DNA from: Streptomyces endophytica
GTDB lineage: Bacteria > Actinomycetota > Actinomycetes > Streptomycetales > Streptomycetaceae
Assembly: GCF_026153355.1 (NCBI RefSeq)
Contig: NZ_CP110636.1
Location: 4,712,001-4,776,000 of the forward strand
Reading direction: 5' to 3'
Length of the DNA: 64,000 nt
Of this stretch, positions 52,155 through 62,378 are shown in pieces (within the stretch, counting starts at the first letter, position 1; each line of letters begins with the position of its first letter). A program made the translations under genes and the position numbers. The notes under the pieces were generated by a model, which was given only the letters and a program-made list of their open reading frames with translations, was not told the DNA's origin and searched no databases.

Positions 52155-53402
52155 ATGCATCCACCGCGCGCGGCAGCCGCCGGCCGCACCGCCTCCCCGG
52201 CCACCGCCCGGCTGATCAACGACCGGCTGGCCCTGCAACTCCTGCAGTCCGAGGGGCCGTTGACGGCCGGTCAGCTCAAGACGCTGACCGGGCTGTCCCG
52301 GCCGACCGTGGCCGACCTCGTCGAACGCCTCCAGCAGGCCGGGCTGATCGCCGTCGTGGGGGAGAGCGGCGCCCAGCGGCGCGGACCCAACGCCCGCCTC
52401 TACGGCATCGTCGCCGACCGGGCCCACCTCGTCGGCCTCGACCTGCGCACCCGCAGCGTCACGGTCGCGGTCGCCGACCTCCTGGGGCGGGTGCGCGCCG
52501 AACGCACCGCCCCCGTCGGCGCGGACGACACCCCCGACACGGCCGTCGCCACCGCCCTCGCCGTGGTCGACAAGGCGCTCGCCGCAGCCGGCGCCGACCG
52601 GCCGCACACCCTCGCGGTCGGCGCGCCCGGCCTGGTCGACCCCGCCACCGGCCGGCTCGGCGGCACCGACCGGATCCCCACCTGGCACGCCACCCTGGTC
52701 GGCGAACTGCGCACCCGGACGGCCGCCCCGGTTCTGCTGGAGAACGAGGTCAACCTCGCCGCCCTCGCCGAACAGCGCGAGGGCGCGGCCCGCGACCACG
52801 ACACCTTCGTCCTGCTCTGGCTCGGCCACGGCACCGGCGCCGCCGTCGTCCTGGACGGCGCGCTGCGGCGCGGCGCCTCGGGCGGCACCGGCGAGATCGG
52901 CTTCCTCCCCGTCCCCGGCACCGGCGCACTGCCCTCCGCCACCGGCTGCGACGGCGGCTTCCACTCCCTCGCCGGCTCCACGGCGCTCTGCGCCCTCGCG
53001 GCCGAGCACGGCCTCGCCGCCCCGCCCGGCGACGGGGCCGGCCGGCCCGGCCCCACCGACGCCCCGCCCGCCGAGGCCCTGGTCCGCGCCGCGGTCACCG
53101 CCGAGGAACGCGGCGCGGACCCGGCGGGCGCCGCCTTCCTCGACGCCCTGGCCGACCGGGTCGCCCTGGGCGCGGCGGCCGTCTGCGCGGTCCTCGACCC
53201 CGGCTGCGTGGTCCTCGGCGGCGAGATCGGCCTGGCCGGCGGCGCCGCGCTCGCCGACCGGGTCGCCGGCCGGCTGGCCCGGCTCTCCCCGCTGCGCACC
53301 GACGTACGGGCCGGCGCGGTCGGCGGCCGGGCGGTACTGCGCGGCGCGGTCCTCGCCGCACGGGACGCGGCGCAGGACGAGCTGTTCGCCCCGGCGGGCT
53401 GA
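52155..53402 (+). CDS. ROK-family transcriptional regulator
   Basis: A 415-aa ROK (repressor, ORF, kinase) regulator. The N-terminal winged helix (LTAGQLKTLTGLSRPTVADL, VERLQQAGLIAVVGE) precedes an ASKHA sugar-binding domain: DLRTRSVTVAVADLLGRVRA, the ATP-fold segment AVGAPGLVDPATGRL, and the ROK region LLWLGHGTGAAVVLDGALRR followed by GGTGEIGFLPV. CDGGF stands where many ROK proteins have a Zn-binding CxCG motif; only part of it is present. ATG at 52155 follows GAGGGAAGAA. It is divergent from the MFS gene and probably represses it through the palindrome. Confidence 0.88.
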   Translation: MHPPRAAAAGRTASPATARLINDRLALQLLQSEGPLTAGQLKTLTGLSRPTVADLVERLQQAGLIAVVGESGAQRRGPNARLYGIVADRAHLVGLDLRTRSVTVAVADLLGRVRAERTAPVGADDTPDTAVATALAVVDKALAAAGADRPHTLAVGAPGLVDPATGRLGGTDRIPTWHATLVGELRTRTAAPVLLENEVNLAALAEQREGAARDHDTFVLLWLGHGTGAAVVLDGALRRGASGGTGEIGFLPVPGTGALPSATGCDGGFHSLAGSTALCALAAEHGLAAPPGDGAGRPGPTDAPPAEALVRAAVTAEERGADPAGAAFLDALADRVALGAAAVCAVLDPGCVVLGGEIGLAGGAALADRVAGRLARLSPLRTDVRAGAVGGRAVLRGAVLAARDAAQDELFAPAG

Positions 53403-53463
53403 ACCCGCTCCGGACGGACAGGGGCCGCACCCGGGCGCCGGACGGCCCGGCCCGGCCCCGCGC

Positions 53464-54243
53464 TCAGTGCGACGTCCCGCCGCCCGCCCGTTCCGCCAGG
53501 AACTCCGCGTAGGTCCGCACCCCGACGGCGTGCTCCGGAGTGAGGTTCTCGCCCCGGCGCAGTGCCGCGCCCACCTTGCCCGGCACCCGCACCGGCACCA
53601 GCAGCCGGCGCCGCCCACCCGCGTCGAGCGTCGCCCGCACCAGCTCCCGCGCCTCCAGCACCTCGGGCCCGCCCATGTCCGCGACCCGCCCGGCGGGCTC
53701 CCGGGCCGCCAACCCGGCCAGCCGCGCGGCCACTTCGCGGACCTCCACCGGCTGCATCCGGATCCCGGTCGGCACCGGCACCACCGGCGACCGGGCACCC
53801 GCCTTGACCATCTGGAGCACCAGATCGTGGAACTGCGTCGTCCGCAGCACCGTCCAGCCCACGCCGGAGTCCTCGATCAGCCGCTCCACCGCGTGCTTGG
53901 TCCGGTAGTAGCCGAGCGGCACCCGGTCCACCCCGACGATCGAGATGTAGACCAGATGCGGCACCCCCGCCGCCGCCACCGCGTCGAGCAGCGGCCGGGC
54001 CGCCTCCAGGTCACCGCCGGACGGCGTCGAGGCGCAGTGCACCACGGCGTCCACGTCCGCGAGCGCCACGTCCAGGCCGGTGCCCTCGCGCAGATCGACC
54101 GCGTAGGACCGCAGCCGCGGCCGTTCGGTGCCGGTGTGCGGCCGCCGGCTCACCGAGCGGACCTCGTGCCCGTCGCCGAGCAGCCGCTCGACCAGCGGCC
54201 GGCCGAGCGTGCCGGTGCCGCCGGTCACCAGAATTCTCGCCAT
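53464..54243 (-). CDS. NmrA-like atypical SDR, NAD(P)-binding protein
   Basis: A 259-aa Rossmann-fold protein. It opens with ARILVTGGTGTLGRPLVERL (the GGTGxLG dinucleotide-binding motif), then HEVRSVSRRP, DVDAVVHCAS and HLVYISIVGVDRVPLGYYRT, where Tyr and Lys (YYRTKHAVE) occupy the SDR active-site spacing. It belongs to the atypical SDR/NmrA group, with no defined substrate. ATG at 54243 matches the family start. It is divergent from the riboflavin operon, with about 190 bp between its start and the FMN riboswitch. Confidence 0.8.
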   Translation of the reverse strand: MARILVTGGTGTLGRPLVERLLGDGHEVRSVSRRPHTGTERPRLRSYAVDLREGTGLDVALADVDAVVHCASTPSGGDLEAARPLLDAVAAAGVPHLVYISIVGVDRVPLGYYRTKHAVERLIEDSGVGWTVLRTTQFHDLVLQMVKAGARSPVVPVPTGIRMQPVEVREVAARLAGLAAREPAGRVADMGGPEVLEARELVRATLDAGGRRRLLVPVRVPGKVGAALRRGENLTPEHAVGVRTYAEFLAERAGGGTSH

Positions 54244-54433
54244 CGTCGTTCAGTCCTTGCGTGCGGGGGGACAACCGCGTCCCCGGGTGCGTACCGTCCC
54301 CTCATGACGGAGCAGCCGCCTGCGTTCGTGACACCGCGGCGCGCCGGACGCTGTGAGACAGCCCACAGCGGTTCGCCCGCATGGGCGAGGATCGGCCGTG
54401 GCAGACTGAATCCGTACTGACATAAGAGCAGCA

Positions 54434-54560
54434 GCGCACTCCGGGGTCGGTGTAATTCCGAACCGGCGGTAACAGTCCGCGACCCGTCCGCATCCAGCGG
54501 CCGGTTGAGCAGGTGAAATTCCTGCACCGACGGTGAAAGTCCGGATGGGAGGCAGTGCGC
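54434..54560 (+). ncRNA. FMN riboswitch (RFN element)
   Basis: The closing P1 helix is GCGCACT (54434-54440) with AGTGCGC (54554-54560), a perfect 7-bp pairing. Conserved core pieces are all present in order: the CCGGGGTCGGTG segment, the AACCGGCGGT segment, GTCCGCGACCCG, the GGTGAAATTCC segment and GACGGTGAAAGTCCGGATGG. It senses FMN and represses the riboflavin operon starting at ribD, 155 bp downstream. Confidence 0.96.
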
Positions 54561-54595
54561 GGCGGGCGAGCTTCGGTACACCGCCGTCGGCGGCG

Positions 54596-54628
54596 CGTCC
54601 GGTCGTATCCGGACGGGCGCTTCCTTTT
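54596..54628 (+). terminator. Expression-platform hairpin of the FMN riboswitch
   Basis: CGTCCGG and CCGGACG form a perfect 7-bp stem with a TCGTAT loop, followed by GGCGCTTCCTTTT. The pyrimidine-rich tail fits an FMN-controlled transcription terminator between the aptamer and ribD. Competing pairing with the GC-rich stretch around 54561-54595 is plausible. Confidence 0.6.
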
Positions 54629-54714
54629 CCGGCGCGGTGTCCCCGTTGCGTCGTTCCGCTTCCTGTCGTTCCAGACAGCCCCGGAGTCCGTGCCCGAAGA
54701 GGCAGGAGGACCCG

Positions 54715-55842
54715 GTGGCCACCGCAGCCCCCGTCGAGACCGCGGCGATGCGCCGAGCCATCGAGCTCGCCGCCCGCGGCCTCGGGCACACCAGCCCCAA
54801 CCCCGTGGTCGGCTGTGTCGTCCTGGACTCCCACGGCCGCACCGTCGGCGAGGGCTGGCACCAGCGCGCCGGGGGCGCGCACGCCGAGATCCACGCACTG
54901 CGCGCCGCGGGCGAACGGGCCCGCGGCGGCACCGCCCTGGTCACCCTCGAACCCTGCAACCACACCGGCCGCACCGGCCCCTGCGCCCAGGCACTGATCG
55001 ACGCCGGGATCGCCCGGGTCGTCTACGCGGTCTCCGACCCCACCCCGACCGCCACCGGCGGCGCCGTCACCCTGGCCGAGGCCGGCATCGACGTCGAGGG
55101 CGGACTGCTCGCCGACGAGGCCGCGGCCGGCAACGAGGCGTGGCTGACCGCCGTCCTGCGCGGCCGCCCCTTCGTGCTCTGGAAGTACGCCGCCACCCTC
55201 GACGGCCGGATCGCCGCCGCCGACGGCACCAGCCGCTGGATCTCCTCGCCCGAATCGCGCGCCGACGTGCACCGGCTGCGGGCCGCCGCGGACGCGGTGA
55301 TCGTCGGCTCCGGCACCGCCCGCGCCGACGACCCGCAGCTCGGCGCCCGGATCAGCGGTCTCACCGACGACGAGATCAGTCAGCCGCTGCGGGTCGTCGT
55401 CGACTCCGGCGCCACCGCCGTCAGGCCCGGCGCCCGCGTCCTGGACGGCACCGCACCCACCCTGATCGCGGTCGCCGAGGACGCCGACGCCACCCACCTC
55501 GAAGGACTCGCCCCGCTCGTCCGGCTGCCGCGCGCCGCCGGCGGGCCCGGCCTGTCCATCCCCGCCCTGCTGAAAGCCCTGTACGAGCGGGACGTCCGCT
55601 CCGTCCTTCTCGAAGGCGGGCCCACGCTCGCCGGGGCCTTCCTCGCCGCCCGGGCCGTCGACAAGGTCGTCGGCTACCTCGCACCGGTGCTGCTCGGCGC
55701 CGGCCCGGCCGCCGTCGGCGACGCCGGAATCACCACCCTCGCCCAGGCGTTGCGGCTCGACGTGACCGACACCCGACGGCTCGGCCCCGATCTGCGCATC
55801 ACCGCCACGCCCCTCCGCCCCGCCCTCCCCGAGGAGAACTGA
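54715..55842 (+). CDS. ribD: Bifunctional riboflavin biosynthesis deaminase/reductase
   Basis: A 375-aa enzyme catalysing the second and third steps after GTP cyclohydrolase: deamination of the diaminopyrimidine and reduction of the ribose side chain. The N-terminal cytidine-deaminase-like domain has the Zn site HAEIHAL and PCNHTGRTGPCAQAL. The C-terminal reductase starts near PFVLWKYAATLDGRIAA and includes SVLLEGGPTLAGAFL. GTG at 54715 is chosen because AGGAGG lies five bases upstream; the longer open frame lies within the riboswitch leader. It is first in the operon and its stop is one base from the ribE start. Confidence 0.95.
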   Translation: MATAAPVETAAMRRAIELAARGLGHTSPNPVVGCVVLDSHGRTVGEGWHQRAGGAHAEIHALRAAGERARGGTALVTLEPCNHTGRTGPCAQALIDAGIARVVYAVSDPTPTATGGAVTLAEAGIDVEGGLLADEAAAGNEAWLTAVLRGRPFVLWKYAATLDGRIAAADGTSRWISSPESRADVHRLRAAADAVIVGSGTARADDPQLGARISGLTDDEISQPLRVVVDSGATAVRPGARVLDGTAPTLIAVAEDADATHLEGLAPLVRLPRAAGGPGLSIPALLKALYERDVRSVLLEGGPTLAGAFLAARAVDKVVGYLAPVLLGAGPAAVGDAGITTLAQALRLDVTDTRRLGPDLRITATPLRPALPEEN

Positions 55843-55843
55843 A

Positions 55844-56488
55844 GTGTTCACCGGAATCGTCGAAGAACTGGGAGAGGTCGTCGCCATCGAGGACCTCGGC
55901 GACGCGTCCCGCTTTCGACTGCGCGGCCCCGTCGTCACCGAAGACGCCAAGCACGGCGACTCGATCGCGGTCAACGGCGTCTGTCTGACGGTCGTGGACA
56001 CCGCCGACGGTGCGTTCACCGCCGACGTGATGGCCGAGACCCTGAACCGCTCCAGCCTCGGCGCGCTGGCCCCCGGCTCCCGGGTCAACCTGGAGCGCCC
56101 CATGGCGCTCGGCGGACGGCTCGGCGGACACCTCGTCCAGGGCCACGTCGACGGCACCGGCACCATCGTCGGGCGCACCCCCGCCGAACACTGGGAGATC
56201 GTCAAGATCGCGCTGCCGGCCGCGCTGTCCCGCTATGTCGTCGAGAAGGGCTCCATCACCGTCGACGGCGTCAGCCTCACCGTCGTCGAGGCCGCCGACG
56301 ACTACTTCACCATCAGCCTCATCCCGACCACCCTCGCGCTGACCACCCTGGGCATCAAGCAGGCCGGCGACCCGGTGAACCTCGAGGTCGACGTCCTCGC
56401 CAAGTACGTCGAGCGGCTGCTCGGCCGGGGCTCCGCGGACGCCGCGGACCTCCACGACATCGAAGAGATCAAGGAGATGGACCGGTGA
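55844..56488 (+). CDS. ribE: Riboflavin synthase alpha chain
   Basis: A 214-aa riboflavin synthase, which dismutates two 6,7-dimethyl-8-ribityllumazines to riboflavin. The N-terminal FTGIVEELGEV is diagnostic. The protein has two tandem lumazine-binding domains with the paired motifs KHGDSIAVNGVCLTVVD and VEKGSITVDGVSLTVVE. The GTG at 55844 gives the canonical MFTGIVEE start. It overlaps ribM by GTGA at its end, so the two are translationally coupled. Confidence 0.97.
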   Translation: MFTGIVEELGEVVAIEDLGDASRFRLRGPVVTEDAKHGDSIAVNGVCLTVVDTADGAFTADVMAETLNRSSLGALAPGSRVNLERPMALGGRLGGHLVQGHVDGTGTIVGRTPAEHWEIVKIALPAALSRYVVEKGSITVDGVSLTVVEAADDYFTISLIPTTLALTTLGIKQAGDPVNLEVDVLAKYVERLLGRGSADAADLHDIEEIKEMDR

Positions 56489-57141
56489 GCGTCCTCGACC
56501 CGCTGAACGGTGTGGCGTTCACGGCCTTCGGCCAGCACGTCATCTGGTCGGACATGATCGGCAACACCATCGGCCTGGTCGCCCTGGCGCTGGGCTGGCG
56601 GCGCTCCATATGGACCTGGCCGGCCCAGTTCCTCTCCGGCCTCATCCTCGTCGCCGCCTACGCCTCGGCCCACCTCAGCGGCGGCGTCGGCAAGCAACTC
56701 CTCGTCATCGGCGTGGCGTTGTGGGGCTGGCGGCAGTGGCAGCGCGGCCGCCGGCAGGCGCAGGACGGCTCCATCGCCGTACGCTTCGCCGGCTGGCGCG
56801 AGCGCGGACTGCTGCTCGCCGGCACCGCCCTGGGCACCGCCGCCGTCGGCGGCCTGTTCACCCTCCTCCCGCAACTGTCCTGGAACCCCTGGCCGGACGC
56901 CTACATCTTCGTCGGCACGCTCGCCGCGATGGTCGCCCAGGCCCGCGGCCTGGTCGAGTTCTGGTTCGCCTGGCTGCTGGTCGACGTGGTCGGCGTCCCG
57001 CTCGCCTTCAGCAGCGGCCTCGCCTTCTCCGGCCTCGTCTACGTCGTCTACCTCGCCCTCGTCGTGTGGGGCATGCGCGACTGGTGGCTGCGCTCGCGCG
57101 CTACCGCAGATCGCCCCGTCCTGGAAGGAGCACTTTCGTGA
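56485..57141 (+). CDS. ribM: PnuC-family riboflavin transporter
   Basis: A 218-aa membrane protein of the PnuC family with about seven hydrophobic segments. Motifs include GNTIGLVALALGWRRSIWTW, QLLVIGVALWGWRQWQRGRR (the WGW motif of PnuC proteins) and LVEFWFAWLLVDVVGVPLAF. PnuC members normally take up nicotinamide riboside. Those placed between ribE and ribBA in actinobacteria (RibM) transport riboflavin by facilitated diffusion. Its position under an FMN riboswitch makes riboflavin the likely substrate. GTG at 56485 overlaps the ribE stop. Confidence 0.9.
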   Translation: MSVLDPLNGVAFTAFGQHVIWSDMIGNTIGLVALALGWRRSIWTWPAQFLSGLILVAAYASAHLSGGVGKQLLVIGVALWGWRQWQRGRRQAQDGSIAVRFAGWRERGLLLAGTALGTAAVGGLFTLLPQLSWNPWPDAYIFVGTLAAMVAQARGLVEFWFAWLLVDVVGVPLAFSSGLAFSGLVYVVYLALVVWGMRDWWLRSRATADRPVLEGALS

Positions 57142-57232
57142 GCGACGTGTGCGCGGCCGCCGGGTCGCAGACAACAACGAAGGCGGCACCTCTGCGCCGC
57201 GCAGGCGGAGAAGCGAACAAGGGAGCACGAGC

Positions 57233-58558
<1,326 letters not shown>

Positions 58559-58614
58559 TTCCCCCACCTGTTACGTCACCACCAACCGGCACCACCACCC
58601 GTACGAGGAGAACC

Positions 58615-59100
58615 ATGAGCGGCAAGGGCGCACCCGAACTGACCGTGAAGAACTGTGGCGACCTGCGGGTGGCCGTCATCGCCGCGCAGTGGCACGAAAA
58701 GGTGATGGACGGCCTGGTCGACGGCGCGCTGCGGGCGCTGACCGAACTCGGCATCGACGAGCCCACCCTGCTGCGGGTCCCCGGCACCTTCGAGCTGCCG
58801 GTCGTCGCCAAGGTCCTGGCCGGCCGCGGCTACGACGCGGTGGTCGCGCTCGGCGTGGTCATCCGGGGCGGCACCCCGCACTTCGACTACGTCTGCCAGG
58901 GCGTCACCCAGGGCCTGACCCAGGTCTCGGTGGACACCGGTGTGCCGGTCGGCTTCGGCGTGCTGACCTGCGACACCGAGGAGCAGGCGCTGGACCGCGC
59001 GGGCCTGGAGGGCTCCGCCGAGGACAAGGGGCACGAAGCGGTCACCGCCGCGGTCGCCACCGCCGCCACCCTGCGCACCGTGTCGGAGCCCTGGCGCTGA
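58615..59100 (+). CDS. ribH: 6,7-dimethyl-8-ribityllumazine synthase
   Basis: A 161-aa lumazine synthase that condenses the two precursors made by RibBA and RibD; family members assemble into pentamers or icosahedra. Motifs are VAVIAAQWHEKVMDGLVDGA, RVPGTFELPVVAKVL, ALGVVIRGGTPHFDYVCQGV (catalytic His in HFDYV) and VPVGFGVLTCDTEEQALDRA. ACGAGGAGA lies just before the ATG. It is the last gene of the riboflavin operon, 56 bp after ribBA; hisE follows after 83 bp. Confidence 0.97.
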   Translation: MSGKGAPELTVKNCGDLRVAVIAAQWHEKVMDGLVDGALRALTELGIDEPTLLRVPGTFELPVVAKVLAGRGYDAVVALGVVIRGGTPHFDYVCQGVTQGLTQVSVDTGVPVGFGVLTCDTEEQALDRAGLEGSAEDKGHEAVTAAVATAATLRTVSEPWR

Positions 59101-59183
59101 GGGGCCCGCCCGTCTCCCGCCACCACCCTTCGGCCGAGGCGCTGCGCGCCGCTGTGACATCACCGCGTAGGGTAGTCACCATC

Positions 59184-59456
59184 ATGTCCAAGAAGACGTT
59201 CGAGGAGCTGTTCGCAGAGCTCCAGCAGAAGGCCGCCACCGGCGACCCCGCCACCTCCCGTACCGCCGAGCTGGTGCAGGCCGGTGTCCACACGATCGGC
59301 AAGAAGGTCGTCGAGGAGGCCGCCGAGGTCTGGATGGCCGCCGAGTACGAATCCCACGAGGCCGCCGCCGAGGAGATCTCCCAGCTCCTCTACCACCTCC
59401 AGGTCATGATGGTCGCCAAGGGCATCTCCCTCGACGACGTCTACGCCCACCTCTGA
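59184..59456 (+). CDS. hisE: Phosphoribosyl-ATP diphosphatase
   Basis: A 90-aa all-helical pyrophosphohydrolase catalysing the second step of histidine synthesis. The MazG-like metal-binding pattern is visible in KKVVEEAAEVWMAAEYESHE followed by AAAEEISQLLYHLQVMMVAK. ATG at 59184 gives the family start MSKKTFEELF. No Shine-Dalgarno precedes it and TAGGGT lies at 59168-59173, so the transcript may be leaderless or nearly so. It is followed by hisG (52 bp), as is usual in actinobacteria. Confidence 0.95.
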   Translation: MSKKTFEELFAELQQKAATGDPATSRTAELVQAGVHTIGKKVVEEAAEVWMAAEYESHEAAAEEISQLLYHLQVMMVAKGISLDDVYAHL

Positions 59457-59508
59457 ACCACCCCAGGTACCCACCCCAACTCCCTCAGCTGCAAAGGAAA
59501 TCGCTCTC

Positions 59509-60357
59509 ATGCTGCGCATCGCTGTCCCCAACAAGGGTTCACTGTCCGAGCCTGCGTCGGCGATGCTGCATGAGGCCGGCTACCGCCAGCGCAAGGACCG
59601 CAGGGAACTGGTCCTGGTCGACGCCGAGAACGAGGTCGAGTTCTTCTTCCTGCGTCCCCGCGACATCGCGGTGTACGTCGGCTCCGGCAAGCTCGACATC
59701 GGCATCACCGGCCGCGACCTGCTGCTGGACTCCGGCTCGCCGGCCGAGGAGATTCTCCAGCTCGGCTTCGCCGGCTCGACCTTCCGCTACGCCACCCGCC
59801 CCGGCACCGCCAAGGACGTCAGCGAGTTCGGCGGCATGACGGTCGCGACCTCCTTCGCGGGCCTGGTCCAGCAGCACCTCGCCGAGAACAACGTGGACGC
59901 CTCGGTCGTCCGTCTCGACGGCGCGGTGGAGACCGCCATCCAGCTCGGTGTGGCGGAGATCATCGCGGACGTGGTGGAGACCGGCACCACCCTGCGCAAC
60001 GCCGGCCTGGAGATCATCGGCGAGCCGATCCTGAAGTCCGAGGCCGTGGTCATCCGCGGCACCGGAGCCCCGGACGACGACCCGAAGGTGCGCCAGTTCC
60101 TCCGCCGCATGCAGGGCGTCCTGGTGGCCCGCCGGTACGTGATGATGGACTACGACATCCGGGTCGAGCACGTCGAGAAGGCCGTCGCCCTGACCCCCGG
60201 CCTGGAGTCGCCGACCGTCTCCCCGCTGCACCACGAGGGCTGGGTCGCGGTCCGCTCCATGGTCCCGTCCAAGGACGCCCAGCGCATCATGGACGAGCTC
60301 TACGACCTCGGCGCCCGGGCGATCCTGACCACCGGCATCCACGCCTGCCGGCTCTGA
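59509..60357 (+). CDS. hisG: ATP phosphoribosyltransferase, long form
   Basis: A 282-aa HisG of the long type with a C-terminal regulatory domain, catalysing the first committed step of histidine synthesis. The N terminus LRIAVPNKGSLSEPA is diagnostic; DIGITGRDLLLDSGSPAEEI and EIIADVVETGTTLRNAGLEI (PRPP loop) complete the catalytic part. The C-terminal ACT-like domain (from about 205) ends IMDELYDLGARAILTTGIHA and would bind histidine for feedback inhibition. AAAGGAAA lies upstream of the ATG. No hisZ is needed for this form. Confidence 0.97.
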   Translation: MLRIAVPNKGSLSEPASAMLHEAGYRQRKDRRELVLVDAENEVEFFFLRPRDIAVYVGSGKLDIGITGRDLLLDSGSPAEEILQLGFAGSTFRYATRPGTAKDVSEFGGMTVATSFAGLVQQHLAENNVDASVVRLDGAVETAIQLGVAEIIADVVETGTTLRNAGLEIIGEPILKSEAVVIRGTGAPDDDPKVRQFLRRMQGVLVARRYVMMDYDIRVEHVEKAVALTPGLESPTVSPLHHEGWVAVRSMVPSKDAQRIMDELYDLGARAILTTGIHACRL

Positions 60358-60401
60358 CCGGCCCCGTATCGCCCCACCCCACCGACGAAAAGACCGACGA
60401 C

Positions 60402-60854
60402 GTGTCCGCGCCCCTGCCCAGCCTCCCGGTGACGTTCCGCCCGACCCGCACCCGGGTCGTGCTGTACGCGGTCGGCACCGCCCAGCTCGCCGCTCTCACG
60501 GCGATCGCGCTGGCGCTGCCGAAGCTGACCGGCGGCGAGCGGATCAGCTTCGTCGTCACCGGACTGCTGGTGGGTGCCGTCCTCCTGCTGCTCGGCCGCC
60601 CCAAGGTGGTCGCGCGGCAGGAGGGCGTCACGGTCGTCAACCTCACCACCCGCCGCGAACTGGCCTGGGCCCAGATCGTCCGGGTCAACCTCCGGCAGGG
60701 TGATCCCTGGGTCCATCTCGACCTGGCCGACGGCACCAGCCTGCCCGCCATGGGCATCCAGCCCGGTATCGCCCGAAATCAGGCAATTCGTGACGCCCGT
60801 GCGCTGCGTGACCTCACCGAGAAGCACGGTGCGCTCGACCACACGGCCGGGTGA
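60402..60854 (+). CDS. PH-domain-containing membrane protein
   Basis: A 150-aa protein with two N-terminal membrane segments (VLYAVGTAQLAALTAIALAL and FVVTGLLVGAVLLLLG) followed by a bacterial PH-like domain: PKVVARQEGVTVVNLTTRRE, LAWAQIVRVNLRQGDPWVHL, DLADGTSLPAMGIQPG. The function is unknown; such PH domains may bind lipids or proteins. The GTG at 60402 has only a weak ribosome site (GAAAAGACC). It lies 44 bp after hisG and probably shares its transcript. The hisE-hisG-PH order recurs in Streptomyces. Confidence 0.85.
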   Translation: MSAPLPSLPVTFRPTRTRVVLYAVGTAQLAALTAIALALPKLTGGERISFVVTGLLVGAVLLLLGRPKVVARQEGVTVVNLTTRRELAWAQIVRVNLRQGDPWVHLDLADGTSLPAMGIQPGIARNQAIRDARALRDLTEKHGALDHTAG

Positions 60855-60893
60855 GCCTGCCCTAACACGGGCCCCGCTGTTTACTCTGTTCTC

Positions 60894-60914
60894 CGGGACG
60901 CACCCCGCGTCCCG
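60894..60914 (+). terminator. Stem-loop after the PH-domain gene
   Basis: CGGGACGC and GCGTCCCG form a perfect 8-bp stem with an ACCCC loop, 40 bp after the stop and 106 bp before the next gene. No T-run follows. It probably ends the hisE-hisG-PH transcript. Confidence 0.6.
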
Positions 60915-61019
60915 CCCCTTCGTGGGCTCAACCCGACCCGAGGAGTGACTCCCTCCGGCAATGGACGGATCGTCCTGTAGTACCTGCGCCGCCCCTCCGC
61001 ATACCACGGGGGCGGCGGC

Positions 61020-62378
61020 ATGACCGGCCCCCTGCTGCTGCTCGCCGCGGCCCTCGTCCTGATCCTCGCCAACGGATTCTTCGTCGCCGCCGAGTTCGGC
61101 CTCGTCACCGTCGAGAAGGCGGACGCCGAACGGGCCGCGGCCGACGGCGACCGCCGCGCCGGCACCGTCGTCTCCGCACTGCGCGAACTCTCCTTCCAGC
61201 TCTCCGGCACCCAACTGGGCATCACCATCACCTCCTTGGTGGTCGGTATGCTCGCCGAGCCCGCGCTGGCCGACGTCCTGTCCGGCCCGCTGCTCGCGAC
61301 CGGGCTGCCCAAGGGCGCGGTCCCCGGCATCGCCGTCGTCCTCGGCATGCTGCTGGCCTCCGCCGTCCAGATGGTCGTCGGCGAGCTCGTCCCCAAGAAC
61401 TGGGCGGTCTCCAAGCCGCTGCCGGTGGCCCGCTTCGTGGCCGGTCCGCAGCGGCGCTTCTCCCGGTTCTTCCGGCCGGTGATCACCCTGCTGAACACCG
61501 TCGCCAACCGGCTCGTCCGCGCCCTGGGCGTGGAGCCGACCGACGAACTGGCCTCCGCCCGCACCCCCGGCGAACTGGTCTCGCTGGCCCGGCACTCCGC
61601 CCGGGCCGGCGCCATCGAGCAGGACACCGCTGACCTCTTCGTCCGCACCCTCTCGCTGGCCGACCTGACCGCGGAGAACGTGATGACCCCGCGGGTGAGG
61701 GTCAGCGCCCTGCAGGCGTCCGCGACCGCCGAGGACGTGGTGAACCTCACCCGCGCCACCGGCCTGTCCCGCTTCCCCGTCTACCGCACCCGGCTCGACG
61801 AGGTCGTCGGCATGGTGCACCTCAAGGACGCGCTGGCCGTCCCGGCCGACGAGCGGCTGCGCACCCCGGCGGTCCGGATCGCGGTGCCGCCGCTGCTGGT
61901 GCCCGAGACGCTGCCGGTGCAGCCGCTGCTGGAGCGGCTGCGCAGCGAACAGCCGATAGCCGTCGTCGTGGACGAGTACGGCGGCACCGCCGGCGTGGTC
62001 ACCCTCGAGGACATCATCGAGGAACTGGTCGGTGAGGTCCGCGACGAGCACGACCGGGTGGACCTGCCCGAACTCGGGCAGGCGCCGGCCGAGGAGGGCC
62101 GCCCCGCCTGGGACGCCGACGGCGGATGCCGGGTGGACACCCTGCGGCGGATCGGCCTGGACGCCCCCGACGGGCCGTACGAAACGGTGGCGGGACTGGT
62201 GGCACACATACTCGGGCGGATCCCGGCCCCCGGCGACACCGCCGAACTGGAGGGCTGGCGGCTCCGGGTGCGGCTGGTCGCGCACCACCGCGCCGAGCGG
62301 ATAAGGATCGTCCGGACCGCGCCCGCGGCGCCGGTCACCCGTGAGCCCGTCGCGGCCGGTGCGGAGGTGGCCCGATGA
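61020..62378 (+). CDS. CNNM/CorC-family transporter-associated protein (DUF21-CBS-HlyC)
   Basis: A 452-aa membrane protein of the hemolysin C-related CNNM group, associated with Mg2+/Co2+ homeostasis. The DUF21 membrane domain spans residues 1-190 (LILANGFFVAAEFGLVTVEK, TSLVVGMLAEPALADVL, MVVGELVPKNWAVSKPLPV). A CBS pair follows (VMTPRVRVSALQASATAEDV, PIAVVVDEYGGTAGVVTLED), then a C-terminal CorC_HlyC transporter-associated domain (GCRVDTLRRIGLDAPDGPYE). It overlaps the next, homologous gene by ATGA, so the two are co-translated and may act as a heteromer. ATG at 61020 is the family start. Confidence 0.88.
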   Translation: MTGPLLLLAAALVLILANGFFVAAEFGLVTVEKADAERAAADGDRRAGTVVSALRELSFQLSGTQLGITITSLVVGMLAEPALADVLSGPLLATGLPKGAVPGIAVVLGMLLASAVQMVVGELVPKNWAVSKPLPVARFVAGPQRRFSRFFRPVITLLNTVANRLVRALGVEPTDELASARTPGELVSLARHSARAGAIEQDTADLFVRTLSLADLTAENVMTPRVRVSALQASATAEDVVNLTRATGLSRFPVYRTRLDEVVGMVHLKDALAVPADERLRTPAVRIAVPPLLVPETLPVQPLLERLRSEQPIAVVVDEYGGTAGVVTLEDIIEELVGEVRDEHDRVDLPELGQAPAEEGRPAWDADGGCRVDTLRRIGLDAPDGPYETVAGLVAHILGRIPAPGDTAELEGWRLRVRLVAHHRAERIRIVRTAPAAPVTREPVAAGAEVAR